A DNA stretch of 64,000 nt, taken from NCBI RefSeq assembly GCF_013377495.2, contig NC_066371.1, positions 11,303,501 to 11,367,500 of the forward strand. Direction: 5' to 3'. The position numbers and the translations under genes were made by a program. Positions 11,272-22,000 of this stretch are shown here, piece by piece. The notes beneath the pieces are model-generated. The model was not told where the DNA came from, did not search any database, and saw nothing but the letters and a program-made list of their open reading frames with translations. The DNA is from Cygnus atratus (taxonomy: Eukaryota; Chordata; Aves; Anseriformes; Anatidae). Every line of letters starts with the position of its first letter. Within the stretch, counting starts at the first letter, position 1.

Positions 11272-13876
11272 ACCATGACTACAGGCTGCAGCGTTAGTCA
11301 ACACTCAAACAGTTCATTTGTAAATTTGTACACAATAGAATCCAAGACACTTGAAAAAGCAGCAGAATGTACCTTTTTTGTGTGCGAGTGGATTTAGTGC
11401 TTGAGCAAACTGCCCGACTAATAGGCAAGGAGACCGAGGGTTCATATTTATCCACAGTGACATGGCTCAGGCAGCCGTGGTGTTCATGCTCCCTCCTTTC
11501 CCATCCCAACAATGCCTCCAGAGCCTCACAGGGGGATGGAGGGACCTGGACAGCCCTCTCCACTCAGAAGCTGGTTATATTGCAACGTGACTATGTCCAC
11601 CCCTGGGACACAATTCTTCACTGGGCCTTCCAACCTGAGGAATGGCAGTACCAGGTCTCCTCCCACCCCGTGTCCCCTTCCTACCTCCCTTCTTCAGCTT
11701 GGCTTCTGAACGGAAAAGCTTACTGTCTGTCTTGTCAGTTCTTGGTATTCAGCAGACCTGAAAAGCAGGTCCAAGGCAGTGCATGGGAGCTGGATGTCAA
11801 AATGCAACATTTCTCTGCTGATTGCTTGCTTTTTATGCATCGTGGTTATAATCTTTTTTTTTTTTTTCCTAGCTCTTATTAGCCTTATAGTTGAATGACA
11901 ATTTAATCTTCATCAACTGTCTTCACTCTACCATTTCAGTAATTTATATAATCTATGGTCTTGCCACTTTGAGTTATTTACTTTTATAAAGGATTTTGGA
12001 AAGATGTTTGTCCGGCGTGACGTACCTTGTTATCCTGCAATGTATTGCTCTGCTGCGATTTCTGGCTGTCTTGTTGTACAGGAAGGCAAGGGACAAACAA
12101 AGAAAGGCCTTTGCCTTGTCATCCATGTGAAGCAAGCCCAGACGGATTGGTCTTGTGTAGTGAGCTATCGTCTCTCAACTCAGCTTCACTGTGTGGGATC
12201 CTGTGTTATTGCTGAGGACCAAGGACAGGCGCTGCACAGATGCCTCTGAAGGAAGAATTAAAAACCATCACACGCTTAGTGAGGCTAAATGAGTATTCAA
12301 ATTGGCTAATAAAAAAGTAATGAGGAATGCCTGCAGCCCTGAGCCACCTAAAGAAAATCAACAAATGCCAGCTACAATGCAAACACTTTCCACGGTAGGC
12401 AGTGGGGATTTCAAAACAAGGCAGGGGAGGGCTTGTGGGGACTACAGAGGGAAACGACAGCAGCTGCTGGAGGAAGCACAGGGGAAAATCATGAGGGAAA
12501 TTTTCATTGAAGGCAAAGACACAGCCGCTCTAGGGAGCTCCCAGACAAAACAGTGCACAGAGCCAGACTGCTGCCCCATCCTCCCCGGGGCAGCTCCAGG
12601 ATGAAAACCTCACCTGGGTATTGTAGAGTCTCCTTGAGAACTGAGCAATGTCCTGCCAAGGACGTCTTCAGGTTGGGGTTCAGGTTCTTACATGTCACCC
12701 CGAGGCTGCTGGGGGGATGCTCTGCCACTGTGCATGGTTTCACGAAGCACAGGGACATGCTCCCACTGCATCACTGTGATCCCATAGCATGGCACAGTTC
12801 AGGATGCTTCTGCTGGTGCTCACCTTCCCTAGAAATCAGGGGATTCAGCCCACACGAGGCTCCCTTCCAGGGAACAACTCTCCCCACATCTCAGACTTCA
12901 TCTCTGGTGCTTCCTATCTCCTTCCATAGATGGTGAGAGCTTCAATTCCACATTGGATGCTGAGATAAATAAAGCTGGTGAAATGTGTGTTACTCGAGGG
13001 AAAACACCATTGTGCGCAGCGCTGGAATATTCTGCTGAGCCTCCACCTCCCTCGGCCATCCCGGTGGGATGAAGGAGAGGAGGAGGCAATGGCAGATAGG
13101 TGTCTCTCAGGAGTGCGTGAAGAGAACTATATTAGTGATTGTGAAACACTGAGGTACCCTAGGGACCATATAAGTATCTATGACAAGACAAAAAGAATAA
13201 TTAGCTCGACAGCTGTGGGTACCGATCACGAGCATTTTTAACAGTATCCTGTCATGTTTTGGTCTATTAGTACAGTCCAATGAGGTGTGATGCCATTTTT
13301 CCTGCTGATGGCTTCCCTTCCAGGAAGCATTGAGGTGCACATACCTTTCAGTAGGTATCTTGAGGGCCCATGGCACATTCTGTCCCTCATTTAAAACTCA
13401 AGGCACCTTTTAAAAAATGACAAGCCAAAGAACTTGAGCCTAACAGACCGGTGGGAATAAAGACTGACTCTGCGGGTGCCACAGTGTTAGAGTGTAAATG
13501 AGCTCAGAAGCAGGCCAAGCAAGCTTTAAAATGCATACTTAAGTGGGTAACGAGATTTCCTGGCCTTCCAGGCTCAAAATCTTTCCCTCAGCAGGTTCTC
13601 TTACGTTATTTATCTCTTCTGCACAAGAACAGTGGCTTAGCAGAGCGGCTGAACTTCAGAATGTGAAAGAACAAGGGCGAAAAAGTTGAAAAATGTGTCA
13701 GCTCCAGAGTCCTCAGAGATCAAACTGGGGTGAAAGTTTCCAGACTTGTGCTTGCATGTTCCCTACACACCTCTATAACACCCTCCAGAACAATAATCTC
13801 CTCCTCACAAGAAACTTCAAGAGCCAGTAAAGAAGAGACAAGCAACATTGACTTTTGTATCACAGACAGGAATGAC
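11272..13876. other. unique non-coding sequence
   Basis: Several medium open frames (171 codons at 11367-11882, 127 at 12553-12936) have antisense rivals and no recognisable domain. A T-run lies at about 11852-11867, followed by AT-rich text to 12000. The frame at 12302-12604 contains a charged stretch (KRQQLLEEAQGKIMREI) that looks helix-like, but it starts at TTG rather than ATG and I do not call it a gene. Confidence 0.45.
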
Positions 13877-13901
13877 AAAAAAAAAAAAAAAAAAAAAAAA
13901 A
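13877..13901 (+). repeat. poly(A) run, 25 nt
   Basis: An uninterrupted A-run. It may be a retroposon tail or simple slippage. No processed gene copy is recognisable upstream. Exact length is likely to vary between individuals and assemblies. Confidence 0.9.
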
Positions 13902-14139
13902 GAGTATGAAATAAGAAAATCCTGGAGGAGAGCCACGAAGTGTGTCTTCCAGAAATATATAATCTGTAATTGGACTAATTCTGATGTATTTGTGTCTCCA
14001 ATTCTTTGTTTCCCTGTTGTCTGTATAACTCTTGATTGGAACATTCGATGTTGCTTTTGTGAGTTCCTAAATCCAATCCTCTCTGATGATGTACATGAAT
14101 GTGTATCTGATGGATGTTTTCCAGCACCTTTTTGTTGCC

Positions 14140-14240
14140 TCAATTAAGGGATAATGAACAAGAATTGTTCCTATTTGTAAAACATCTCCTGCTATTTCCA
14201 GCTTCCCAATTGGTCGGACAATGTGTCTTAATTAAACACA
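14140..14240. promoter_or_regulatory. conserved-looking block with inverted SOX-like sites
   Basis: CTCAATTAAGGGATAATG is followed by GAACAA-GAA-TTGTTC (14156-14170), then CCCAATTGG and TCTTAATTAAACAC. The paired ACAA/TTGT cores are SOX-type half sites facing each other. The block also holds CCAAT/ATTGG and homeodomain words. Function is inference. Confidence 0.3.
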
Positions 14241-14630
14241 AAGCCTTGCAACATCATTCAGGGGAGAGACACCAAGACTGGAAAGAGAGGAAGAAAAGGA
14301 GGAGAAAGGGAGAGGTGAGGGGATTTTGTACTTTTGGTGACTTCTCTGAGGAGGCATATTTGATTTGTTGCAGTAATGGTCACACCTTGCAGTTTTCTCT
14401 GAGCCTGATTCTGGGGGAATGGATGAGGACATCGGAGCAATCTCCATTCAGATCCACAAGCCTATAGAATACTAAAATCGATGCCTCAGGGAATAAGAAA
14501 TGAGATGCAGAGCCTTTCGTTTTTAGTCACCAGACAAAATCCAGTCCATCTCCCAAGGTGCAAAGGGAAATAACCATCTTCTGATGCCTGCTAGGCCCTG
14601 TGTAACATAAGCTTGCAGACAGCACATAAG
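14241..14630. other. non-coding sequence with a purine-rich tract
   Basis: A GA-rich tract at 14278-14323 (GGAAAGAGAGGAAGAAAAGG and onward). Otherwise unremarkable. Confidence 0.5.
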
Positions 14631-14663
14631 AAAAGTAAATAAAATAAAATAAAATAAATAAAA
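14631..14663 (+). repeat. (AAAAT)n simple repeat
   Basis: AAAATAAAATAAAATAAATA units. A-rich repeats of this kind are common in vertebrate genomes and may descend from a retroposon tail. Confidence 0.85.
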
Positions 14664-14702
14664 GGACATCACACTATGTGTTTCTCAACAGAGATACGCA
14701 GG

Positions 14703-14739
14703 AAAGATGAGGTTAAAAATTTTTATTAACCTCATCTTT
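14703..14739. repeat. perfect inverted repeat, 14-bp arms, 9-nt loop
   Basis: AAAGATGAGGTTAA (14703-14716) and TTAACCTCATCTTT (14726-14739) are exact reverse complements around an A/T loop. Two G-T positions (14701-14702 with 14740-14741) would extend the stem to 16 pairs in RNA. This is the longest perfect hairpin I noticed in the window. It lies about 40 bp downstream of the AAAAT repeat. No family assignment is possible. Confidence 0.92.
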
Positions 14740-14859
14740 TTGGGTTGATATATACCTGGGTGGGGGTGAAGCTGTCTTTGCACTGCCTCTGCTGCTGTGT
14801 GAAAGGAGAGTGGGCATGTCATGCCATCTTCCACCAACACACAGTTCATTTGATTATAT

Positions 14860-14960
14860 GATTTTCAAATCAAATCCATCCAGATCTGCAGAAAAGCATA
14901 TATCATGAAATTTCATGTTTTAGCCCAATTAAGAGCATTATGGAGTGCCATCTATTCTGC
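14860..14960. promoter_or_regulatory. AT-rich conserved-looking block with palindromes
   Basis: Contains CAGATCTG (14881-14888), the perfect 14-bp palindrome CATGAAATTTCATG (14904-14917) and CCCAATTAAGAGC. The text is low in CpG and AT-rich. It could be a regulatory element bound by dimeric factors; that part is inference. Confidence 0.3.
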
Positions 14961-15875
14961 CTGCGAAAAAGCAGCTTTGGCCTGATCTTTAGCCTCTAAG
15001 ATCACCGTCACCCGACCAAACACGTGTTTCGTCCCCTCTGTTTAAACCCCAGGGTGGGTTTCTGCTCGGCTCATGCTCCTCCAAGCCCAGGTCTTTGAGC
15101 CCGGCTGCTCGCCCTGCCGCACGTGCTGTCTCCAGCGAAGGGCGAGGTGTGACACTTGTGGGCAGGCTCGGGCTGTGTGCCGCCATCAGATCCCATTCCC
15201 AGCTCACACTTGCAGCCTCTGCCAAATTCTGTCATCCACAAAGGACGAGGGGCAACCGCAGGAAATCCTTACCCTGCCCAGGGAGCCTGGCCCCTGCTTT
15301 AAGTGGAGCCATATGTTTAATGCTTAACACGCAATGCTGTCAGTGGAGGAAGGCGATAGGAGTTTTTGGAGCTGTGTTACACATGCAAATATCATCTGTG
15401 AAAGGCAGCTCTGTCTCCCTTAACACTGCTTGTAATCCTGATGTCATCCTCTTCACTCACACGGTGTTTATTTTGTCACTGTGCATCTCAGCACAAGACT
15501 AAAACCATGCGGGGCAGCAGTGCTGCGCATGTGTCCCGAAGCCAAGTCTTCATCCCCACAGAATACACATGTTTAAATATAGAAATTGGGAGGCATGACA
15601 GAAAGATGAGGGAATTGCATCTGGTCTTTGTCATCTTCATGTAACTCTGTAGTGCCATCTGTGAGCTGAGAGCAGCTCCAGCTGAAATAACTGGCCAACC
15701 CTTCCTGTCTTCTGGGATATCCTGGGCAAACCCATGCCCCGAGCTGTGCTGTTTCTTTAGATTTGCTCCAAGGAAGCTGGGAGCTAAACTTGGATCTGTG
15801 CAGCAAAAATATTTCTTTAGCTCTAGTGTACCTAATCCTTCTGTAGCTGAGAATGAGGAGGCACCGGGAGAGGTT
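14961..15875. other. non-coding sequence, CpG-richer at 14990-15190
   Basis: CpG frequency is visibly raised between about 14990 and 15190 (ACCGTCACCCGACC, CCGCACGTGCTG), too short and sparse for a convincing CpG island. The frames here are unsupported. Confidence 0.4.
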
Positions 15876-15911
15876 AAACTCCATGACTTGGATAAACTCC
15901 ATGACGTGGAT
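15876..15911 (+). repeat. tandem duplication of an 18-bp unit
   Basis: AAACTCCATGACTTGGAT (15876-15893) is followed directly by AAACTCCATGACGTGGAT (15894-15911), with one difference in 18. This is a small, recent direct duplication in otherwise unique sequence. Confidence 0.95.
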
Positions 15912-16368
15912 AAAAGAAGGCGCGTTAACCCATCTGGATCCTGACGCATTTTTTGGTACACAAAATAAAGAGCAGGAGCATAAACATCTCCCATTACTCT
16001 GCCTCAAAGCCACGATCTGCAAGCACCTTGCCAGATAAGAAAGAGCAGCTGAATTTCCATGGTCCCCTCAAACCCCAGCTTCTCTGAAGCTGCCAGTGAA
16101 AGGATGGGCCACTTTGTTCTCTGTTGATACCATGTAAAATGTGCTTAGGTGCTCTAGAAATGGAGGCTCCTGTAACAAGGAGATAAGCTCGAGGTACTGG
16201 CAGCTTTGGTGATAGGGACAGGGATGTTTGAGTGCTGGACACAATACTGAGGCTCTCAGAAAGACATCAAATGGGCTGATAAGGATATTCCCCATCCATG
16301 CGGAGCTGAGACCCAGTGGCCAGACCTTTATCTTTCCCCCAGATGGGCTCCCCACTCTCCTTTGTGAG
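15912..16368. other. unique non-coding sequence
   Basis: Nothing identifiable. Confidence 0.5.
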
Positions 16369-16402
16369 AAAAAAACAAAACAAAACAAAACAAACAAAAA
16401 AA
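16369..16402 (+). repeat. (AAAAC)n A-rich simple repeat
   Basis: AAAACAAAACAAAACAAAC units within an A-rich run. Confidence 0.85.
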
Positions 16403-16739
16403 CCTTGTGCTTAGAATAAGGAAAATAAAAGGAGCCAAACATACCCAGGGTGCTGCTTCCTTAGGAGAGGCCATGCCAGCTCTGCGCTCTTTCCCCTTAT
16501 TCCCCCCTTTCCTTCTTAACACCCCATCTTCTCCTGGCTCCTCCTCTCCTGTCCCAGTTCTCCTGCCTGTGCCTTGCCTCAAGAGTCAGCAAAGCCAGCG
16601 ACTTCCTACGCAGGAGCACAGCTGCTCTGTGGACAGGAGGTACTATAGGGTTCTTCCTTTTTTCCCACTGTAACTTAGAAAAAAAATCTGCTAGCCACTC
16701 AATAATTAATGCTTCTGAGCACTGATTCAGCATGTCAGG

Positions 16740-16960
16740 AAGAGAATTTTGCACTCTTATTGTAGTCTTTTGTAATTGAATCTTATGCTGTTATATTAGC
16801 GTGGCCCCAGGTGAGTATGCAATAGCTGAGGGGGGAAAAAAAGGTAAGATAAAGGAATTACAATAGAGCCAAGCTAATGTGAGAACAAGGCAATGTCTTC
16901 TGTGCCTCAAGGTGTTAAGTTAATCTCTGATAAGTTATTAACTTATTAATGGGCTGAGAA
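16740..16960. promoter_or_regulatory. AT-rich conserved-looking block
   Basis: TTGTAATTGAATC, GAATTACAATAG, CTAATGTGAG and TAAGTTATTAACTTATTAATG occur close together, and CpG is nearly absent. AGTTATTAACT is a near-palindromic HNF1/homeodomain-like word. This is inference from texture. Confidence 0.27.
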
Positions 16961-17093
16961 GGGATGAACTACTTTTCATCCAAAGTCCCAAGTGCTCCTC
17001 ATCTGCTTCCACATACTTCTCCTTGTCAACCAATTCTCCTTCAGCGCTGCTCTCTGCTGCTCTGCCTTCCTTCCTTCGTGTGTCCTGTTTCAG

Positions 17094-17239
17094 CCGAAAT
17101 GAACTCCGCTCAGAAGAGCTCCTCCATGGAGCCATCAGATCGTGCTCAAAGCCTGGGACACGGGGACTGCAGAGAAGATTCAGGGGCAGAAATCGAGAGG
17201 ATGAAAGCTAAAGAAGGCATTACAGAAGTTTCTAATTAA
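17094..17239 (+). CDS. candidate terminal coding exon, function unknown
   Basis: A long pyrimidine tract (17050-17093, ending CCTGTTTCAG) leads into a frame that starts EMNSAQKSSSMEPSDRAQ, continues as a polar charged chain (GAEIERMKAKEGITEVSN) and ends at TAA. Tract, acceptor and hydrophilic C-terminus are what a last coding exon looks like. Against it: the frame is open upstream to 16964, no clear AATAAA follows within several hundred bases, and I recognise no family. If 16964 were the start, the 91-codon product would have a hydrophobic stretch (about residues 24-43) followed by VSA, vaguely signal-peptide-like. Both readings are tentative. Confidence 0.25.
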
Positions 17240-18954
17240 TCTTTCCTTCTTTTGTTGACTGATCACTGATGTGGAAAAGCAAAGAGAAAGGCAAGAGGTC
17301 CTCACATTGAACAAAAGCACTCAGAGTCACATGCACACATCCCAGCTCTATGTCAGCACTGTGTTCACGGGGAATATTTCCACACTTGAAGACTGATGTA
17401 TGATTCATTATCTGGGACCGTGACATTTGCCAGCACTCCTTCTGAGGTCTTCTTCACAGTTCTCACTGATTCCAGTTTCTCCAAAGAAAACTGAGCAGCA
17501 ATTTAAAGCTGATGCAATGCAACAAAATTCTAAAAAGTCCAGGGAGAAGCTTCTGCTGAGGAAGGAGGGCCAGGAGTCAACTTTTTGGGAAAGTGGGGTT
17601 CATAGCTGTGTCAGCTGCTTATATGCTTGTTGTTGCAGGGGATCTCTTGGGAATTAAGGTCTGGTCCCAGCTCACCCTCAGGGGATTCACATCAGGGTGA
17701 ACACATCAACACAGCAGGCTTCTGACATCATGACTGGACCAGAACCTCCCTGCAACACCCTGCCAGAGCAAGATATTTTTTCTGCAGTGTTAAAAGCAAT
17801 CTGTGCTTTCAGTCTTCCCTTCCAAGCTCAGACTCTGGTGCTGAGGTTGCAGGAAGCAGATAAAAAGGATAAAGTGCATTATAATCCGCAGGAGATGATG
17901 AAACTGATAATTCTTCCATGCACAAAAACAGTGACCTTTCAGCTGGCAAAAGGCACTGGCCATCACGTGCCTTAGCACAAGGCAGGAGGGGGATGGAAAG
18001 CAACCATCAGCCAACTTTGGAAAAACACCCAAGGGATCTTCATTGAATCAGCTGAGGCTTCAGCCCAAATCTCTCCGTTTGCTCAGAGACAGGTTGGCAT
18101 CTCTGTCTGTGCTGCTGCTGCTGCACGGGGTAGAAAGCTCACTGGAGCATGAAAGAGATTGTGATAAAGATACACTGACTGCCATCCTCCTTCCACTGGA
18201 AACAGGCTCAGCTTTCATATCCAGATGACATCTCAAACACCAGCACCAGAGAAGGGGGAGGGAGGGAGCTGCTCTTTCTTTGCCCTTTCTGTTTTTGATA
18301 TTGTGATTATTATTTGCAATTATTTATCATTAGGGTGGCTTCTCAGGTATATAAACAGAAGCAGAAGTAGTCCCACTTCCCTCCCCTGCTTCAGTGCATA
18401 TACCTCTTTCATGCTGCACCCAAGCTGGTTGAATTGTTCATGAGATAAAAGCCTTTGTAGAAGATTCCCCTGCATTCCCATTTTGTGAGCTATTCCCATG
18501 CCAGTTCTGCTTTCCAGCAATATCAGCTGTGCATATAAATTCTCAGGCTCATCTGGATGAATCCTCTTCTGCCAGACGGCTGTTTGAAAGCATTCCCTGA
18601 GACCACGTGCCATTTTCTCTGTGGAGGCTGGCTGGCACCGATGGTCCCTGGGATGCTGCTGCCCTGCCAGGACGCAATGCACTTGTCACTGTGATGGGGA
18701 AGGGGTAAAACACCTTAGACCAGTTCATATGCAGGCTTTTCTAGATTTTGCCAGGTGACAGCCATTTCAAGATGGTCTTCCTGGCAGCTTAAGTTCATAA
18801 TTCATGCCAGCTGCATAGGAGGGTACCATAGGAAGCATTACCAAAATACTTTCTGTGTCACGAAGCAGTTACACTCAGAAAAGCAAAACTGGGTCTTACA
18901 GGCATCCAGCCAGCAAGAAGAAATGACCCACAGAAAACCAGGTCAAAAATCTGC
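17240..18954. other. unique non-coding sequence
   Basis: No supported gene. A pyrimidine-rich stretch with AATTATTTATCATTA lies around 18270-18335. The antisense frame at 18320-18682 has no recognisable domain. Confidence 0.5.
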
Positions 18955-19090
18955 ACTCTGTCCCAGATTCCTTATGAAACCTTTGGTGTGTTGCTTCACT
19001 GATCCTCATTTCTTCTCCTTCCACCACAGTACACGTGCCAATAAAACAGCACTGCCCCATCTCACAACAGTGCTGTGAGGATAAATACCC
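18955..19090 (+). repeat. MIR-like SINE relic
   Basis: GTGTGTTGCTTCACTGATCC and TCATTTCTTCTC sit where the family has 'ttgggcaagtcacttaacc...tcagtttcctc'. The 3' word CTGCCCCATCTCACAACAGT runs into GCTGTGAGGATAAATAC, close to the family 'ctcatagggttgttgtgaggattaaat'. Decayed, head missing. Confidence 0.5.
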
Positions 19091-22000
19091 CGTGACCAGG
19101 TCCTTGCATCCTCCAGCAAAAAAGACCACCAAACACTTCTGAGAAACAATTTTACTCCACCAAGGCATTACGAGCATTGCCAGGGATGGAGAAAAGCGAG
19201 ACCTGATCATTGGTATCCTGCCCAACCAAGTGACTTTGGGAAAGAGCAAGGGAGACATTGCACATCCTACCAACCCTGATCCAAATCGTCATTCTCATTC
19301 ATGTTTATGAAGTGTCAAGATCTGCAAGCATTTTTACAAAGGCGCAGTGCTTGGCCAAATACACAAGAATCAAAAGGAAATGATCAAAACCTCATGACTA
19401 TGACCACAGCATAAACACAGAGAAGCAATCCCAAACCACAGCCAATGCCTCACTGTCAGATGGAGAAAATCATCCAAGCAGACTCCCAAGTGGTAAACTC
19501 CAGTGACAAATGGAGGCCGGCCTCCTCATGGACATGGGAACACAGGGGTCCTGTGTGCTCTCCACATGAAACTGTAACTCATCCATAGCTCTATAATGGC
19601 TTCAGAACAAATAATGCTTCCCTGTGAACATGAGCAGGGATCTGAGGCCTCCTTTTAATGCAGGAGTGAGCGTGAAGTAGTTGGTGCTCTGTTACCCCAC
19701 AGGGTCACACCGACTCCGTGTGAAGAACCTTAATGCATGTGGAATAGAAAGCTGAGCACTGATTTACTGCCTTCCTCTGCTCAAAGCCAGTCTGTCCAGG
19801 AGGGCCTAACTGACCACCACTGGACTACACCAAAATAAATCCAGCCTAAGCTTGCATCTACAAGGAAATTTGGTCACACACCTTTTGGGTTGGAGCATGC
19901 TCCCATCTGCCTGGTTCCGCCGAGCAGACCAACTCCTGAATGTGCTAACCTGCTACGAGGTATGGAGCCCAGCACACAGGAGCAGTTCAAGCAAATTCAG
20001 GTGTGGTTTCCCTTGCTTATCAATACTTGTTGCTAGGCAGGGGAAATGTCACTTACACCTTCCATGCCCCTCTGCCTTGGATGGTATACAAAACAGAGAG
20101 GATACCTAACATGTAACTGCACGCTCTCCCCTGAAGATAGCAATGGAAGTCACTGTGCTTGTATTACTTCCTATGTCCCTAAACCTGCATTTACAGAGTC
20201 TTTCATGTCCCCAGAATTATTGCCCTCTGATGCAGCATTATCCCATGTTGACTTGTTGTCATATTCATGACAGCATTACAGTCCCTGGGGAAAAAGGGCT
20301 CCTGGCAGTACTGCTTTGAGAGACCCTTTATTATATTGACGCCAACAGAGATTGCCTCTTTGATAAATGAGCATGTACCTATGAATAAATACAGGAGTAC
20401 ATTTTATATGTATTGTATATCTGCAGTGACAGAGTAGAGGTTTGTGCGGGCTTGTGCTTTTAATATGCATGGAGGACACAAAGCAATAGTAACTGGCAAC
20501 TGTAGGTTGCTGTGTATATATTCCAATGACAAGTGGAGGATCCCGGACAGCCATCTAGACAAGATGTTCCCGTTGCATTTGTTCTTTGCAGCAGCTGGGA
20601 TATACCCATCCTGCAGTCTGACTGGGTAAGATACTGTTTAGATGCATCAGGACCTCTCTATCAACGTGAATTTGCTATCTCAGTTCTGCTGGCCTGCTTT
20701 CTGGTCTCTCCTGATGCAAGAAAGCTAAAGAAGGTGAAGGTTTCTGTGTATTCCCAGACTAACACAAAGAAAATGCCTGCATTAAAATTATTGTCCTCTT
20801 GGGATATCCTCCTGAAGGAGCCGTGTAAGTGTGGGTTTGTTGCTGGGATGCTTTGGTGCAGCACACCAGTGGCTGTGAAGAAACGGGTCCAAAATGGTTC
20901 AAGAAACAGCACCCGACTCCACAATCTATTTTGGTTGCCTAAGCCTCCAGAGGAAAGGCACTACTTCTTCTACAACCCCAGGTCTGAGAGCCCCCACCAA
21001 CCCACACCTGAGGGAGGTAGCTGTATGCTACCCTGCATGAAGAGCAGAGCAGGAAACCACCGTGCAGAAAGCATCCCTTACAAGAAGCCAGAGCAGGCAG
21101 AGAACACCATTTCACTGAAGTGGAAAAAATCCTTCCCTCAGTGTTTAACTGGGAGGTGTCAGGGAGCCAGCCCCAGTCAGACTCCATCCTCTAACCTGAC
21201 TCTGCAAGAGGGGAATTGGGAGGGAAGGGAGAGAGCACCCTAGCCATGCTTGTATCTCCCCAAAACAAGCTCACAGTCCCCAGAGGAGGGAATAGAAACC
21301 TGCCCCTTGCCTGGCACCTCCCTGCCTGACACCTTGCCTCTGCCTGGGAGCAAAGCAAACTCATTTCCCAGCTCCTTCTGACCCTGCCTGAATGCCTTCC
21401 TGTTATATTCTCTGAAAAGTTTAAAAGTTGTCTTTGAATACCATAACAGCAAGGTGATGGTTACCAAGGGAACAGGCTGGGAGAAGGTCAGGCTTTTCTG
21501 GGTATTTTTTCATGCTTTACTTTGGCTGAAAGTTTTTCCAGAGCAATTAGGCCAATGTCTTTCCATCCTGGAGAAGCAAAACCTTCACCCACTTGGAAGA
21601 GGACTGATAAGAGAGGATGGACGCTCAGATTTCCCACACCTGCACACCACCTTCTGGGGCAGTTACCCTCAAAATCACCTGTGATGAGAGAATACCATGG
21701 TACCATCAGCAGCTGTGCTTTCAATCCAGGGACAAAACTAGGAGACCCCTGTGGTGATGAGCTTAAAACTGAATTTGCTTGGAGGCCGCGGTGGAGGTAC
21801 AGAGTAAAAATATCCCCTGAGCATAAAATAGAAAACTGAGCCAGCAACTTGCCTGAAGTAAATCAGCACAGCCTGTTACATTGCCATGGAGCTTTGTTGC
21901 TTTCACCAAGAGAAAATTCAGCTCTCCAGGAAAGACAGTAAAGCTGAGGTATAAACATAAGCTCTCACATACTGGGGCATCGTGCAGCCACAAAGTGACA

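Noticed and set aside
13700..13901. Processed pseudogene ending in the 25-nt A-run
   Set aside because: No gene-like sequence, polyadenylation signal or target duplication could be read upstream of the run.
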